Positions 23,064 through 36,200 of a stretch of 64,000 nucleotides of DNA are shown here, in pieces. The stretch lies in NCBI GenBank assembly GCA_002943765.1, contig PQWQ01000006.1:186001-250000 (forward strand), written 5' to 3'. Origin of the DNA: Psoroptes ovis. Its lineage: Eukaryota; Arthropoda; Arachnida; Sarcoptiformes; Psoroptidae. The position numbers and the translations under genes were made by a program. The notes under the pieces were generated by a model. That model was not told the origin of the DNA and searched no databases. It saw only the letters and a program-made list of their open reading frames with translations. Position 1 is the stretch's first letter; each line of letters opens with the position of its first letter.

Positions 23064-25073
23064 ATGTCCGAAAATTTGCCGAAGATCAAGACAGAAACAA
23101 CGGATCAATGCATCGATAATAATGACACTAGTAAAAGAAAACAATTTGAAAAATTTTTACAAATTCTTCGGGCAAAATTGAATCATGATGATGATAAAAA
23201 TTTCATTCAACATTTGCAAAATGATGATCATGATAATATCAACGATATCAATAATAATAATAATAATAATGATTTATCGATGAATAATTTGTTATCGCCG
23301 AAAGAACTTGAATTAGGAAGACAGGTTGTTAAAATATTGAAGAAAATAATCTATGATGATGAAAACAATGTTAACTCTAATTTACAAAAAGAAATATTGA
23401 ATGAGAAATTTTATTCATATTATAATTTTGTAAGAACATTTTTAGATTTCAATAAAGATTCATTTTTTATTGATTTGAATCAACTAGATTTAGACATTGA
23501 TTCATCTTCTTCAAATGAATCCGAGGAAAATTTCAACTACATCGACGATAATGATGATGATGATAGTAGTAATAGTGATGAAGAAACAATGGTACGAATG
23601 AAAACAAGATCAACTAGTCGAATGCAACAATCATCATCATCAGCGAAGCAACATACAATCAAGAAAAAAATTGCTAAGAAAAGTGTGAAAAAAGCGAAAC
23701 AGCAAAATGATGCAAAACCAACAACAACAAAATTGTCTACAAATAAATTTCTCATTGATTTCCATTCATCAATCATGTTGAAACTAAATTCGTCATTATT
23801 TGATCCTCAATTTCCAGTCATGTATGGTGTTGCGTTCAATCCGTTTTGTTATCCAGATAATATTTTTGCTGTTTGTGGTAAATCGATTGTCATCGCTTAT
23901 CAATGTTTGTCATATGATGTCAATGAGCAAGATGACTCATGTGAGGGTAAAGGTTTACAATCATTATTTGCTCATAGCGATCGCAATGATTCATATTATT
24001 GTTGTTGTTGGACTTATGACATCAAGCGACCAAATCGCTCTTATCTTTGTTTTGCCGGTGAACGCGGAGTCATACGCATAATTGATGTTAAAAAACAACT
24101 TGAAATAAAAACATTTTATGGACACGGTGCAGCAATCAATGATATGAAAATTTGTCCCTCTGATCCCACCTTATTACTATCAGCATCGAAAGATTCTGGC
24201 ATACGTCTTTGGAATATTCATACAAATACGTTAATAGCAATATTTGGCGGTGTACAAGGCCATCGGGATGAAGTTGTTGCTATTGATTTCCATAGATCTC
24301 GTAATTTATTTGTTTCAGTATCGATTGATCATTCAATCAAAATATGGTCATTATGTCATCATGAAGTATTCGAAGCTATTAAATTATCACGTGATTTTAT
24401 TCCTGACATAAATGGACGACAATTCGATACAGTTTCACAGCACTTCCCTAATTATTCAACCCGTGATGTACACCACAATTACATCGATTCTGTACAATGG
24501 TTTGGCGATTTATTGATAACTAAATCATGTGATGAAAAATTGGTTGTATGGAAACCAGGTACTGAAAATGGAACTTTGGATGATATTGAAAAGCGTACAT
24601 ATTATTCTGATTTTGCTAGCCATGGTTCTGATTCTTATGGCGATGAAACATTGTCGACAAATGTTGTCATAATTCGTCGCTTCAATTTAGATCGTAATAA
24701 TATTTGGTTTGTACGTTTTTCATTTGACCTCAATGAATTTTTGTTAGCTGTTGGCAATTTAAATGGACATTTATTCATATATGATTTTAAACATTTCAAT
24801 TCAAATGATTATCGTTTAGCATTCGAAATACCAGTACCGCAGCCAAGAATTGATCAACAACAATCAAAGAAATTAAATTTCAATATAAATGTAAATAATA
24901 ATAATAAAATGCCGCTAAGCCGTGTCATACGGCAAACAGCATTCAATTCAGATGGCACAATATTGATTGTTTTATGCGAAAACAGTAATTTAATTAGATA
25001 TGATTTATTACGTCTTACAAAACCATTAATCTATGGATATTTAAAATCGATAATTTATAAAAAAACTTCATGA
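23064..25073 (+). CDS. EED: EED / Extra sex combs, WD40 subunit of Polycomb repressive complex 2
   Basis: A single-exon 669-aa protein. Residues ~245-660 are the EED seven-bladed WD40 propeller. Matches include VMYGVAFNPFCYPDNIFAVC, YYCCCWTYDIKRPNRSYLCF, GERGVIRIIDV, GHGAAINDMKICPSDP, SKDSGIRLWNIHTNTLIAIF, GGVQGHRDEVVAIDFH, FPNYSTRDVHHNYIDSVQW, LLITKSCDEKLVVWKPG and NNIWFVRFSFDLNEF. EED binds H3K27me3 and stimulates EZH2. Human cage residues Phe97, Tyr148, Trp364 and Tyr365 (numbering from memory) align with Tyr, Tyr, Trp and Phe here, so the aromatic cage is kept with two conservative swaps. The N-terminal ~240 residues are an extension with Asp/Asn runs, an acidic stretch and a Lys/Ala-rich basic patch; human EED (441 aa) has a much shorter one. 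Confidence 0.93.
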   Translation: MSENLPKIKTETTDQCIDNNDTSKRKQFEKFLQILRAKLNHDDDKNFIQHLQNDDHDNINDINNNNNNNDLSMNNLLSPKELELGRQVVKILKKIIYDDENNVNSNLQKEILNEKFYSYYNFVRTFLDFNKDSFFIDLNQLDLDIDSSSSNESEENFNYIDDNDDDDSSNSDEETMVRMKTRSTSRMQQSSSSAKQHTIKKKIAKKSVKKAKQQNDAKPTTTKLSTNKFLIDFHSSIMLKLNSSLFDPQFPVMYGVAFNPFCYPDNIFAVCGKSIVIAYQCLSYDVNEQDDSCEGKGLQSLFAHSDRNDSYYCCCWTYDIKRPNRSYLCFAGERGVIRIIDVKKQLEIKTFYGHGAAINDMKICPSDPTLLLSASKDSGIRLWNIHTNTLIAIFGGVQGHRDEVVAIDFHRSRNLFVSVSIDHSIKIWSLCHHEVFEAIKLSRDFIPDINGRQFDTVSQHFPNYSTRDVHHNYIDSVQWFGDLLITKSCDEKLVVWKPGTENGTLDDIEKRTYYSDFASHGSDSYGDETLSTNVVIIRRFNLDRNNIWFVRFSFDLNEFLLAVGNLNGHLFIYDFKHFNSNDYRLAFEIPVPQPRIDQQQSKKLNFNINVNNNNKMPLSRVIRQTAFNSDGTILIVLCENSNLIRYDLLRLTKPLIYGYLKSIIYKKTS

Positions 25074-25183
25074 AATTTTTAATAATGATAACAACAAAAA
25101 GAATGATGAATTGAGAGAAAAAATTTACAATACGATTTATATAAATGTTTATGATGAATATTTTTGAATAATCAAATTATATT

Positions 25184-25189
25184 AATAAA
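25184..25189 (+). terminator. AATAAA polyadenylation signal of EED
   Basis: AATAAA lies 111 nt after the EED stop and only eight bases from the stop of the convergent TIL-domain gene, so transcripts of the two genes should overlap. Confidence 0.45.
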
Positions 25190-25196
25190 TTACAAA

Positions 25197-25782
25197 TCAT
25201 TTTGATTCATTGATTTTATCGAAATTTTCAGCTACTGCTGCTGCTGCTGTTGTTGTGGTTGTTGTCGTTGAACGATTTTGTTTTTGATTTATTTTCTTGT
25301 TTATTTTTTGTTTATTCAATGGAAATTTATTGAATAAATATTGATTTGATGATGTATTTCTTTTTTGTTGTTGATTTTCTTTGTGATTGTTATTATTATT
25401 TAATGTATAAAGTTGACATTCATATTGCTTAACGCAAGGTCCCCATGGATTTTTGGTCAATTTGATGAAACCAGGCTCACATTCGCAGCCAACTTGACAA
25501 ATTGTCAAACATTCTGGTGGACCATTATGATAATTTGAACATGTGATCGGACATCTTGTCATACATGGATTAAATTGTGAATGTGCAGGACATTGATCTG
25601 CAAAATGCAACGAAAAAATATATATATTGAACTATTGAAAAAATATTCAATTTGAAATTTTTAGTGGAAAAAAATTTACCTGCAATCGGGATTGCGACAA
25701 CGATATTATTTATCGAGATCGATAAAATGATTGTGATTATTGTAGTGATTAATGATAAATTAAATGATAATTTAGAAAACAT
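25197..25782 (-). CDS. Secreted TIL-domain (trypsin-inhibitor-like, cysteine-rich) protein
   Basis: Exons (minus): 25782-25680 and 25597-25197, with an 82-nt intron; 504 nt gives 167 aa. Residues ~1-29 form a hydrophobic signal peptide ending near VVA. The mature N-terminus is one TIL domain with ten cysteines in the usual spacing: DQCPAHSQFNPCMTRCPITC, then PPECLTICQVGCECEPGF, then WGPCVKQYEC. The two exons split signal peptide from domain (A|DQC), a common arrangement in this family. TIL proteins inhibit serine proteases or act as structural cysteine knots; the short loop between Cys5 and Cys6 (LTI) would be the reactive site if it is an inhibitor. The C-terminal ~90 residues are Asn/Lys/Gln-rich with a Thr7-Ala5 run, unlike a compact inhibitor. 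Confidence 0.88.
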
Positions 25783-28700
25783 TTTTTGTTCAAATTTTAT
25801 TTTATGTCTTTCGATATGATTTATTTTCTTGAAAAGAAAAATCTCAAATATGAGAAAATACACAAATTATATATTAATTTATTCTCTTAAGATTCAACTG
25901 CAAGGACTTTTTCGTCGTTTTATCACAATAACGCCTTGGCCTTTGATGATTAAATAGCAAATATGATTTGTTTTTTTTTTTCAATTTGGTTCAATTTCTA
26001 CAGTAAACACAAATATTATCAAATCGCAAAGATGTTACAAATTACTTTTGGTTATTATATGAATGATGATGATGATGATGATAATATTAAATTCGATATT
26101 CACTGGTCGATGAACTTTGGCCGATTTTATTATTGTTGTTGTTTTTTTTTGTCAATTTTAAATTTAGATGAGAAACAAAAAATTTAAAAAAAATTTGGGT
26201 TTTTACGTTTAAAAATTTGATATCAAAAAACCGAAAATTTGTTTTTTTTTATTTTTGAAAATACTTTTTTCTTTTTATATTCACGATAAGAATATGATTG
26301 AATTACGATGAATAAATAAAAAATCACCTTTTTTTCAAATTTGAAAACAAATTAAAGCAAACAAATTTCACAATCATCATCATTTCATTTAATATTTATA
26401 TGCAAATTATAATCGATAAAAACAACAAATTAATACATGTGCATGTGTAAATCAATACAGAAATAATGATCATTTAGTACTTGTAATGATCAGAGAAAAC
26501 TTAAAACTTGAAAATTAAATCAAAACAAGCTGAATGATGTCATAAATCATCTCATTTGAAATTCACTTTTTTTCACCCGTTTGATTGACAATCAATTTTC
26601 TAATCAATTAATTTTCATTAATTAATTATCTATGAAAATCAAATGATTGATTGATAATTGATTAGAAAATTTCGATTTTATTAATTCATGATAAAATAAA
26701 TAATTGAAATATCTCCATCCATTATAACGGCAAATAATGTATGAATATCGATCAAATCGATTGATTACTAAATTCATAAACAAAAAGTTTCCGGTTTTCA
26801 TTCATTCATACAATGAAAAGCAAGACTGACTGACGTCAATTGGAATTTTTATTTGGATGTATATTCTTCTGTGATATCACACACATTGATTTTGCCGAAA
26901 ACAAGAAATAAAGCTAATCGATTGAGCCACAGTTTGGTCAACCCATAATACAAAATAAAATTTGATTGATTGATTTTTCTTAATAAATTAATTATAATAA
27001 ACAAATAATTATTGGTCAAAATATCGAAAATATCATCATCATTCAACCAATTAATACCCGACAATTTTTATTTAAAGAAATATATTTTGAAAAAAAAAAT
27101 TATTTTCATTGAAAATTTTTCGTACTTACGTAAGTTTTCAAGCTTTAAGCATCATGGATACGTGATGTACACATTATAGATGAATATCCTTGATCTTTGA
27201 AAAAATTAACTCATTCAATTGAATATTAATATAATTGTACTGTGTGTTTCAATCAGCATGGATAACGAAAAATTCACATGCCGCAATCATACGCAATTGA
27301 TTGATTTCTCGATTTTTATGATAAAAAACAAATAAACACAAATAAATGAATAAATAAATAAATACATCAATCAATCAATTATAATATAAATGTAAATGTA
27401 AATTGCCATTGATAAAATATTATCAATCGGTAGAATAATTTTTTTCCGGCACATCTTTGATCAATGCTCATTGATGAATCATTTAAATCAAATGGTTTGA
27501 AATGATATTTTTATAATTGATCATTTATTATTTATTTGTTTATCGAATATTATCGTTATTTATTAGCATGATTGGTTGATTGACGAAAATTGTCATAATC
27601 GGATATTTGATTTCATTTTTTCTTTAGTTTTGTGAAATAATAACAATGATAACAGTCATAATCATCATGATAATAATTGCCAATAATCGATGTGAAACCA
27701 AATATTTTCAAATTTTCAATCCATTTTTCTCCATTTCAATTATTATTATTCGAGAATATTATAAGAATTTTAGCAATTCTCGAGCATTTTGATGTGATCA
27801 ATCAATCGAAACAATGATAATAATCAATTGATCACATAACACATACACATTTGATATTTGATTCTTTTCAAAAGAAAAAATTAAAAGTTTTATCATTAAC
27901 ATTTGCTGATCAAGCAATCTTTTAGTCTTTTCATATACATGTACGATTATGCGATACGATATCTCAAGACAAAAAACGAGAACTAAAACAAATAATAAAA
28001 ATCAATCGATCAATGAATGATCAATGATGATGACGATAATGATGAACGCCAAATATGATCACAAGTGTTTAAAAAAAAAAAAATTCGTTTATTTCATGCT
28101 CATTTGATTCAATTTCAATATTTGCTTGTAAATTGGAATTTTACGTGGCGATACGGTTCAAATTCCAGTAGTTTTTTCAAAAAATGCCTTTTAGATTGAA
28201 CAATTCAAGGATCGCATGAAATTCAAGTAGAAAATAAGAAAGTAGAACCATTTCATTCATGTATCAAAGCTTGAAAAAAAATTTGAATTTTCCCACCAAA
28301 GATTAATTAAGGTTTCAATTTGAATAAGATGAAATTAAAAACCGAATTAATTGTAATAGCCATCTGTCTAATACAAATTAATTTATCAAAATTATTATTA
28401 ATTAATTAATGGTAATTATTAATTATTTGTGTACTAGAAATAATTATATTGATACTAATATTATTATTAATAATAATTTATGATTTTAATTTGTTCAAAT
28501 ATATAAAATTATTCCTATACAAATGTTCATCATTTTCTTTTATTATTTTATTTTTTTTACCCCGATCGAAATTGACTACAAAAATTATTATATTTTATTA
28601 TATTTTTCATATCTTTTAATATTTCTTCTCATAATTTCTTCTGATAATAAGATTATTTTTGTTGTAAAAGATGAAAGATGATGATACTCGTTCAATGATT

Positions 28701-30290
28701 ATGAATAATGAATGAATATGAATGAATGAATGATTACATGTATAAATTATGATTATAATTCAAATGATTGATGCATGTATGTGCGTGTGTGTGTGTATGA
28801 GTGTATTGGTTTTAATTAATTTGATATTATAATAATAATATTAATGAGTGTAATCATGATAAATAAATAGAAATTTATGAAATAGACGAAATTATTGTTA
28901 TTATTCTCGTTTAAATTCTGGTATCCGATTGCTTTTGTTGTCAATAATTATTCTCCATAATTATTTGAAGAAATATGTATAAATCTGCATGCATTTGTGT
29001 ATATTTTTGTGTAAAATTACAATTAGTATTGATATAATATGTATGTATGTAAAATTGTAGGATTTGTTAATAGATAATAAGTTAAAAATATAAAAATTAA
29101 ATAAGATTGAAGTGCATTTGAACATGAATGTTTTAAGGTTCCCGGCCCTTAATTATTATTTGTAAAAATATTTAAAGGGGAAATATTGTGAATATGTGCA
29201 TGAGTATTTTGTGATAAAATTTTTTTTTATTTAAATATGATTTGGCATTTTAAAATTACTATACAATATATAAATAAATTGATTATTTCGTTTGTCTTTT
29301 AATAAATATCGATCAATGCTAATAGAATAAATATTGAGATCAGGTAACCTATGGATAGAAAAGAAGCAAAACAGAAAAGAGAAAAAATGAATTAAATTCA
29401 ATAAGTTTAAGCTGAATTTTTCTTTCTCATAATTCAATACAAACCGATAGATAGACAACATTTGTGATCAATGAATTTTGATGAGTAATAATCTTGATTC
29501 ATTGAATCGTTTGATGAATCTAGAATTGAAAATTTAAAATGAAAGAAATGAAAAAAAAATAAAGAAAATTACTATTTTTTAAATAAAATATCTTAGATTG
29601 AAATTGATTTGAAATGATCGGATCGAATTGATTCGTTATTATTTTTTTTCAATTATTAGGTTCAATTTTTCTTAAAAATTCTTTGAAAAAAATTCAATCA
29701 TGATAATGTTTATCATGTATAAGATGCATTTGAAGCATGCAAATACAAATAAGGGCCAGAAAACATCATCAAGCATTTCATTGAAAGACAATTCATTTTT
29801 GAAAATTTTCGAAATAAATTTAATGAAATTATTAGTAATGGTTAATCATATGAAATTGAAAAAGTTTGCTTGTTTTCATTTGTGTGTTTATTCAAAATTT
29901 GGAATTTCAATTCAACTTTTAAATTTAATCAAATTTAAAATTGAAAAAATACATGAAAAAAAACCAAATAATTGATAGAAAATTGTTCATGTATACTCTA
30001 AAGGTTCGAAGGTTTTTTTTTCATCATAAGAAAATTGTTTCGTATTAAAAGTGGCAACCTGGATGGCCAATTTTTTTCATCATTATTATCAAGTGAATGA
30101 ATGAATGTAAGTACAACTTTGAACAACAACAAGAACATTATTGTTCATAAGTATGAAATGAAATGAACATTGTCTATAACATATCAATAATAATAATGAT
30201 TATGATAATAATCATAAAAATAATAATGAAAAATAAGAATAATAAGGTCAATTTTTTCATTTTTTGAAAAGTTCTTCCTTTCTTTTTTTT
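25783..30290. other. Intergenic region, 4.5 kb; possible 3' sequence of the Ig gene
   Basis: AT-rich DNA with GAT and ATT runs. It holds a 17-bp perfect inverted repeat at 26594-26671, a 12-bp palindrome ACTTACGTAAGT at 27124-27135, and two minus-strand stretches that could be alternative last exons of the Ig gene. One lies near 27145-27200 (reads QGYSSIMCTSRIHDA, stop). The other lies near 28810-28945 (a hydrophilic Asn run, then a hydrophobic tail). Neither is well enough supported to annotate. Confidence 0.45.
26594..26671. repeat. Inverted repeat: 17-bp perfect stem with nested 8-bp stem
   Basis: The arm 26594-26610 is the exact reverse complement of 26655-26671. Inside, ATTTTCAT (26611-26618) pairs with ATGAAAAT (26632-26639), which would extend the hairpin across a 15-nt bulge. 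It is AT-rich, so it may be a MITE remnant, a recombination product or a structured RNA; origin is unknown. Confidence 0.7.
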
Positions 30291-33200
30291 TTAGTTTTTG
30301 CATTGTTTTGTTTTGAAAATGTGAATGAAATTTTTATTATTATTATTATTTTCAATAATAATAATAATGAAAATAAATGTAAAAAGTAATATAATAATAA
30401 TGAATGAATGAATGAAAAAAATACCATTCAAACCAAGTATTCTTGCTGTTGATGGTTCCTTTTTTCGATTCGATGTTATCATAATCGAAGTTTGTTCTGA
30501 TAATAATGGCGATTGTTGGCGATGTATTTCTAAAACATTGGGGAAAAATTGAAATATAAAAAATAATAAAATGAAAATTGAATCAAAATATACGCACACA
30601 CACACACACACAAATAGAAAAAAATGAAATGAAATGAAATATAAAAATAAAAACAAATGAACTGTGTCAAACTAATTTAATGAACATGATGATGATGATC
30701 ATCATCATCATCAAATAAAGATGTATGCAAAAATATAAAAGAAAACGAATGAAAGAAGGAAAAAAAATCGATTTCAAAAAGCTTTGATTTTGTCTATATA
30801 TGTGTGTAAAGATCATCAACACTTATAATAATATTATTAATAATAGTAACATTATCTGCAGCCATACCATAAATTCTTATCGATCCTTGTGTTGAACCGA
30901 GACTATTTTTTGCATGACATCGATATGTGCCTTAAATAGCAAGGAAAAAGGATGGTAAAATCAAAAAGATAATTCATTAAGTTATTAAAGGAATAAGAGC
31001 AAAAAAAAAGGTCAAAAATATTTACCAAAATCATCACTAGTCATTTTTTTAATTATCAATTTCATATTAACTTTATATGATTGTTCTTGATTTGTGATTC
31101 GATAACGATCAGAATTGACAATCATTATTTCACCATTTGTTCGACTATCAATTGATGATGATTTTATCGATGATGATGATGATGTTGATGTTGTATGTTG
31201 TTTTTCATCATCATCATGATTATTATTATTTTTATTATCATGGCCATCATCAACATTATTTTTTATAATCGATGGCGATGATGATGATGATGATCGATCT
31301 TCTTTTGTCCAATAATTTAATGATAATGGAAATGCTTCAGTATCGCATTGTAACACTACTTGATCACCGATTGAAGCACCAAGTAATTGATTCGGTACCC
31401 AAATCATAGGTGGAACTATTCATTTAATTTTGATAGCAAAAATAAATAGAAAATAATAAAAAAAAACATTATGAAAACCATAAATTGGTGACAAATTATT
31501 GTTCATTTATAGCATATATCGAGAATAATAACGGAAAAGCAATCAGCGATTGTGTGATAAATAAATAAAAATAAATGAATGAATAAGCTTTTAAATGACA
31601 AAATTATTTAGAAAGTAAATGAAAAAAAACTTCGCACATATTTAAATTCGCCCATAATTCATATTTATTAAAATAGAATAATAACATAATAGAAATGAGA
31701 GAAAAAAACTCCATCACATTTATCCATGATACACATAGTGTCTATTATCATCCATAACAACATGATGGTTTATGTTGTGTGGTATTTATTGGTTGAAAGA
31801 ATTTTTTTTTTGAAAAATGAAAAATTATTTTTATTCATTTTTCATTTCAAAATTCTCTCTTTTTTCCCATTCAAATATTCAATCGTTCAAATATTCATTC
31901 ATTTATTCATGATATTATCATTATTATTACTGTTATTATTATCATTGGCCACCACAAAAACAAAACACCAAACAAAAATATGATAAAAGATTGTCGATTT
32001 ATTATCATGATAATAATAATAATAACAACAATAATAATAATGGTGTTATGAGACTGAGAAAAAATGAACCAAAAACACAATATTTATCAACAATGAATGA
32101 ATGTGAATTTAAATATGAATGAAAAATTATTCATCATTCTTTCAATATTGTGCTGTTGTTGTTGTTGTTGTTGTATTGCATATTATCATCTTTTATTTTG
32201 ACTTGATTGTTATTATTATCATTATCATCATCATTATTATTATCTCATTCATTGATCACAATCCTGGTTGTTTGTCATAAAAAAAAATCCACTCATTTAA
32301 AACACCATTTTTGTTTTCTATCCGAGGAAAAAAATGTTTTTATGAACCAAAATATTGAAATAAATAATAATAATTTAAAAATAATTTGACGCTTTGCACC
32401 GGGAACAAACAAATACAACAACAACAAAGACAATGATGATAACGATGACAATGAAGAACAAACAACGATTGTTATTCATTCATTCATTTATTTATTTTAT
32501 AAATTGTGAAATGTATGAATGAATTGAATTGAATCCCGCTATAAATCCCTATGGGATTATTTTCATTTTCATTTTTTTTTTCGTTTTTTTTTTGTTCTCC
32601 GTTTTATCACATTGTTTTTTGTTTCAATATTTTTCAAGTTGTTTTGTTGTTGAATTCATTCATAGTTCAAAAAAAAAAACAATTTCAATTTCAAATAGCA
32701 TACGACACCTATTTCTCCAACTCGCCAAATATTGTAGATGATATTATTTATCTATTTCTAATATATTTTCGAAAAAATATGATACAATGGTCACACTTTA
32801 TAATACACACATGCTGTTTTTATTTTTCTCAGTGTGGTTACACTTGATGTTTCGCTTTTTTCAATATTGATTATCTCAAGTTTTTCATTTTTATTATTAT
32901 TAAGTTTGCAACGATATAAAAATATATGAGAAAAATGGATTGAATTCAATTGAAATGGATATGGTGTTTGTGGGTATTAACATCAACGATTTCAGTATTT
33001 TTTTCCATTCATTCATCTTTCATTCATTTTGAATTCTATTCTAGGTTATATTGGATATATTATTAATAAATAATACAAGAAATAAAAATGATAAGATGAT
33101 AATTCACAGCGAAACAAAAGGAGAGAATTTTTCAATTTGATAAATGAACATATGGACATGAAAATAATAACAAAAGGATAGCAATAATGATAATAACAAA

Positions 33201-36200
33201 GATGATAATAATAATGAAAATGATAACCACAAACAAAGATGAATAACAAAACAAATAACCTTGAAAACCTTTTAATAATTTAAAAATAATGAAAATTTAA
33301 AAAAAAGATACTTACAATTTACTTGAAGTACAATACGTCTGGATACTGATGGTGGTATGCCTGTGCGAGTTAAAGAAATAAGAAATAAAATGAAGGAAAT
33401 GGTTTTTTTAATAAGAAAATCAAATTTTTTCGATAATATTTCAGAATTAAATTGATTCAATGAATTTTTTTTCAAATGTGAAAATACCATTTTGTGCAAT
33501 ACAAAGATAAGCGCCCATATGTAAACGGCTTATTTTTTCAATATGAATCGTTTCACCTTCAGTCGAATTGGCTAATTTAAATTACAAATTTTTTATATTT
33601 TTTCATTAAAATAGATATAAGAATAAATTTAAATTCAATAATAATATTTTATGAAAGAAATTCTATTTTTTTCCGATTATATCAATATTAGAACTTACGA
33701 TATACGAATCCATTTTCTTTATTCAATTGCCAATTACCATATTCAATTGGTTTATTGTCTTCACGACGCCATGTTAATCTTTATAGAGAAGAAGGCAGAA
33801 AAACAAAATATGGAACGAGAAAAAAAATATTAAAATTTTTCCAATATTCTGATAAAATAAAATTATTAATAATTTCTCAAAGGTTAATTCAATTATTTAT
33901 TTTCAATTTTCAAATACAAAAAAAACGAAAAGAAATGAATAACAAAATTCTACATACTTTGGTTCTGGATGTCCACGAGCTTTACAGCGTAACGTCAAAT
34001 TTTGATTTTCACGTACAACAACATCGGATGATGTTTCTGAATTGATAAAATCTGGTGGAACTAATGGCGAAAATATAATAATAATAATGATAATAAGGAC
34101 GAATGATGATAATATTTTACATGGGATATTAGTTTGTTCGGGAAAAAATTGGGAGAACAAGAATCATTAATAATAATGAATGCAAGTAATATTATTAATC
34201 TTTGAATCGTGGAATAATGATTAATTAATCAAATTTTGTGCATTGTATAAGCTGTGTTGTATGTATACACAGGTGTATGAGTGAGTGCATATTAATTCAT
34301 TTCATATATAATCAAATATGATTATGTTTTTGGCATATTTTTTCCTCATTTCATTTTATTTTGACAATTCTACATTCATTCATTCACTTTGAATTTTCTG
34401 TCTTTCTTTCATTTGTTTTGATATAGATATTCATGAGAATGATGAAATATGATGTGGTTAAAAATGAGAAATTTTTGTTTTCAATTATATTCACATTATG
34501 TTTGATTTAAATTTATGAAATGAAATGAACCAAATTATTCAATGAAAAATTAGAAAAATTCTTCCATATCATCGCTATAATTTACTATATATTCAATCCA
34601 TCTATTATTTAATAAAAAATGATAAATGCAGATAACATACCAGTAACATCAAGATAGCCTATTTGGCTTTTCATTGGCATTGTATTAATTTGACACATGT
34701 AACCTTGAATGAGAATTATTTGGAAAGAGATGAATTTAATTTATGATTTTATGAATTAAAAAATTTTCATTGTTAAATTTTTTAAATAGAATATCATTAA
34801 TTAATCATATATTCATTATGATTTTGACACATACCGCCGCGATCAGATTCTTGTACATTTTTAATGTGCAGCGTCCATATTTTATGTTCACTTTGTGTTA
34901 GCGATATACGATTATTACGTGTTACAACTTGATGTTGTATTGTTAATATTGATTTATCTTCATTACGTATCCAACCGACCTGTATTTGAAAAAGATGATT
35001 GAGTGAAAAAAATAAAAATGAATTGAATGAATATCATTTTGTTTATATCAATGAGCAGAATAGAATTTTCAGATTCAAATTGTTTTTTTCATTCAAAAAA
35101 ACATTTGTAATTTGATACAACAAAATTCAATTCTTTGAATATCAATTGAAGAGAATAGAAAAAAAATAAAAATAAAACAGCAAAATGCACTTAATTTGTC
35201 AAAAGAGACATTCCAAAATTGAAAGCGAAAATTTTAACGTAATTTATTTCATTTGTTGCATAATAATCAATGTAATATAATCAAATGAAATTACCCATTT
35301 GACAAATAAAAAAATATTTCAAATGAAAAACTATTTTGAACCAAATTACCGAAACATTCACAAACATTTTTCCAATATTTTGCCATTGATTTAAATGAAT
35401 ACATCCAAGCATTGATTGTCAGCAGCAAATACTGTAACAATTGGTAATGTTTTGCAGTGAAGCAAACTTTTTTTTTGGAAATTTTCCATTGAAATTAAGA
35501 GGAAAAAAAATTTTCGAAAAATTTCAACTTCTCTGCTCCAGACAAAATGAATTAATGGAAAATTAAATTTTTCATTTTCTTCTTCTTTTTCGTACAAAAT
35601 TTCAATTTAATTTGATTTCGAAATCATTCATCATTCATTCATTCATTAATTGATTGAATGATTGAGTGATTACCGTCATTTATTTATTTATTTTTGGAGG
35701 TATTTATTTTATTTCTGTTTTTATTTCGATATTCAAACGCCAACAAAACCAAATAAAATAATGAAAAATGACCAGAAACAAACAAATGAAAAAGTCATTT
35801 AATCAAATATTTGTTTATTTTTTTTATTATTATTATTTCGAAATACTGAATGCGAAATACGAATAGTAAATGATGAATATTTGACATATGTTTGTGGCTG
35901 AAAATATACGTTCAGTAGTATTGTTTAGTAGGTTAAACCTTATGATGATGGTCATCAAATGATTTGAATTGAATGAGAATATTCAAATAATCGAAATGAA
36001 TCAAATAGAAACGAATGAATTGAATTCTGAAAAAACAAAAATGACAAGAAATAAATGATAAATAAACAAAGACAAAATGACAAATGAAAACAAAAAAAAA
36101 AAAAAAAAATGCCAACGACACGATATATGGCTATGATCATTTGATTATTGTCAATATCTAAATGATTATAATAATGAAATATCATCAATTTCATCGATTT

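Noticed and set aside
28145..28175. tRNA B-box-like GGTTCAAATTCC
   Set aside because: One base too long for the B box and no A box or acceptor stem found around it.
32546..32556. TCCCTATGGGA near-palindrome, inverted copy at 39352-39362
   Set aside because: Only 11 bp, two copies; too little to call a repeat family.
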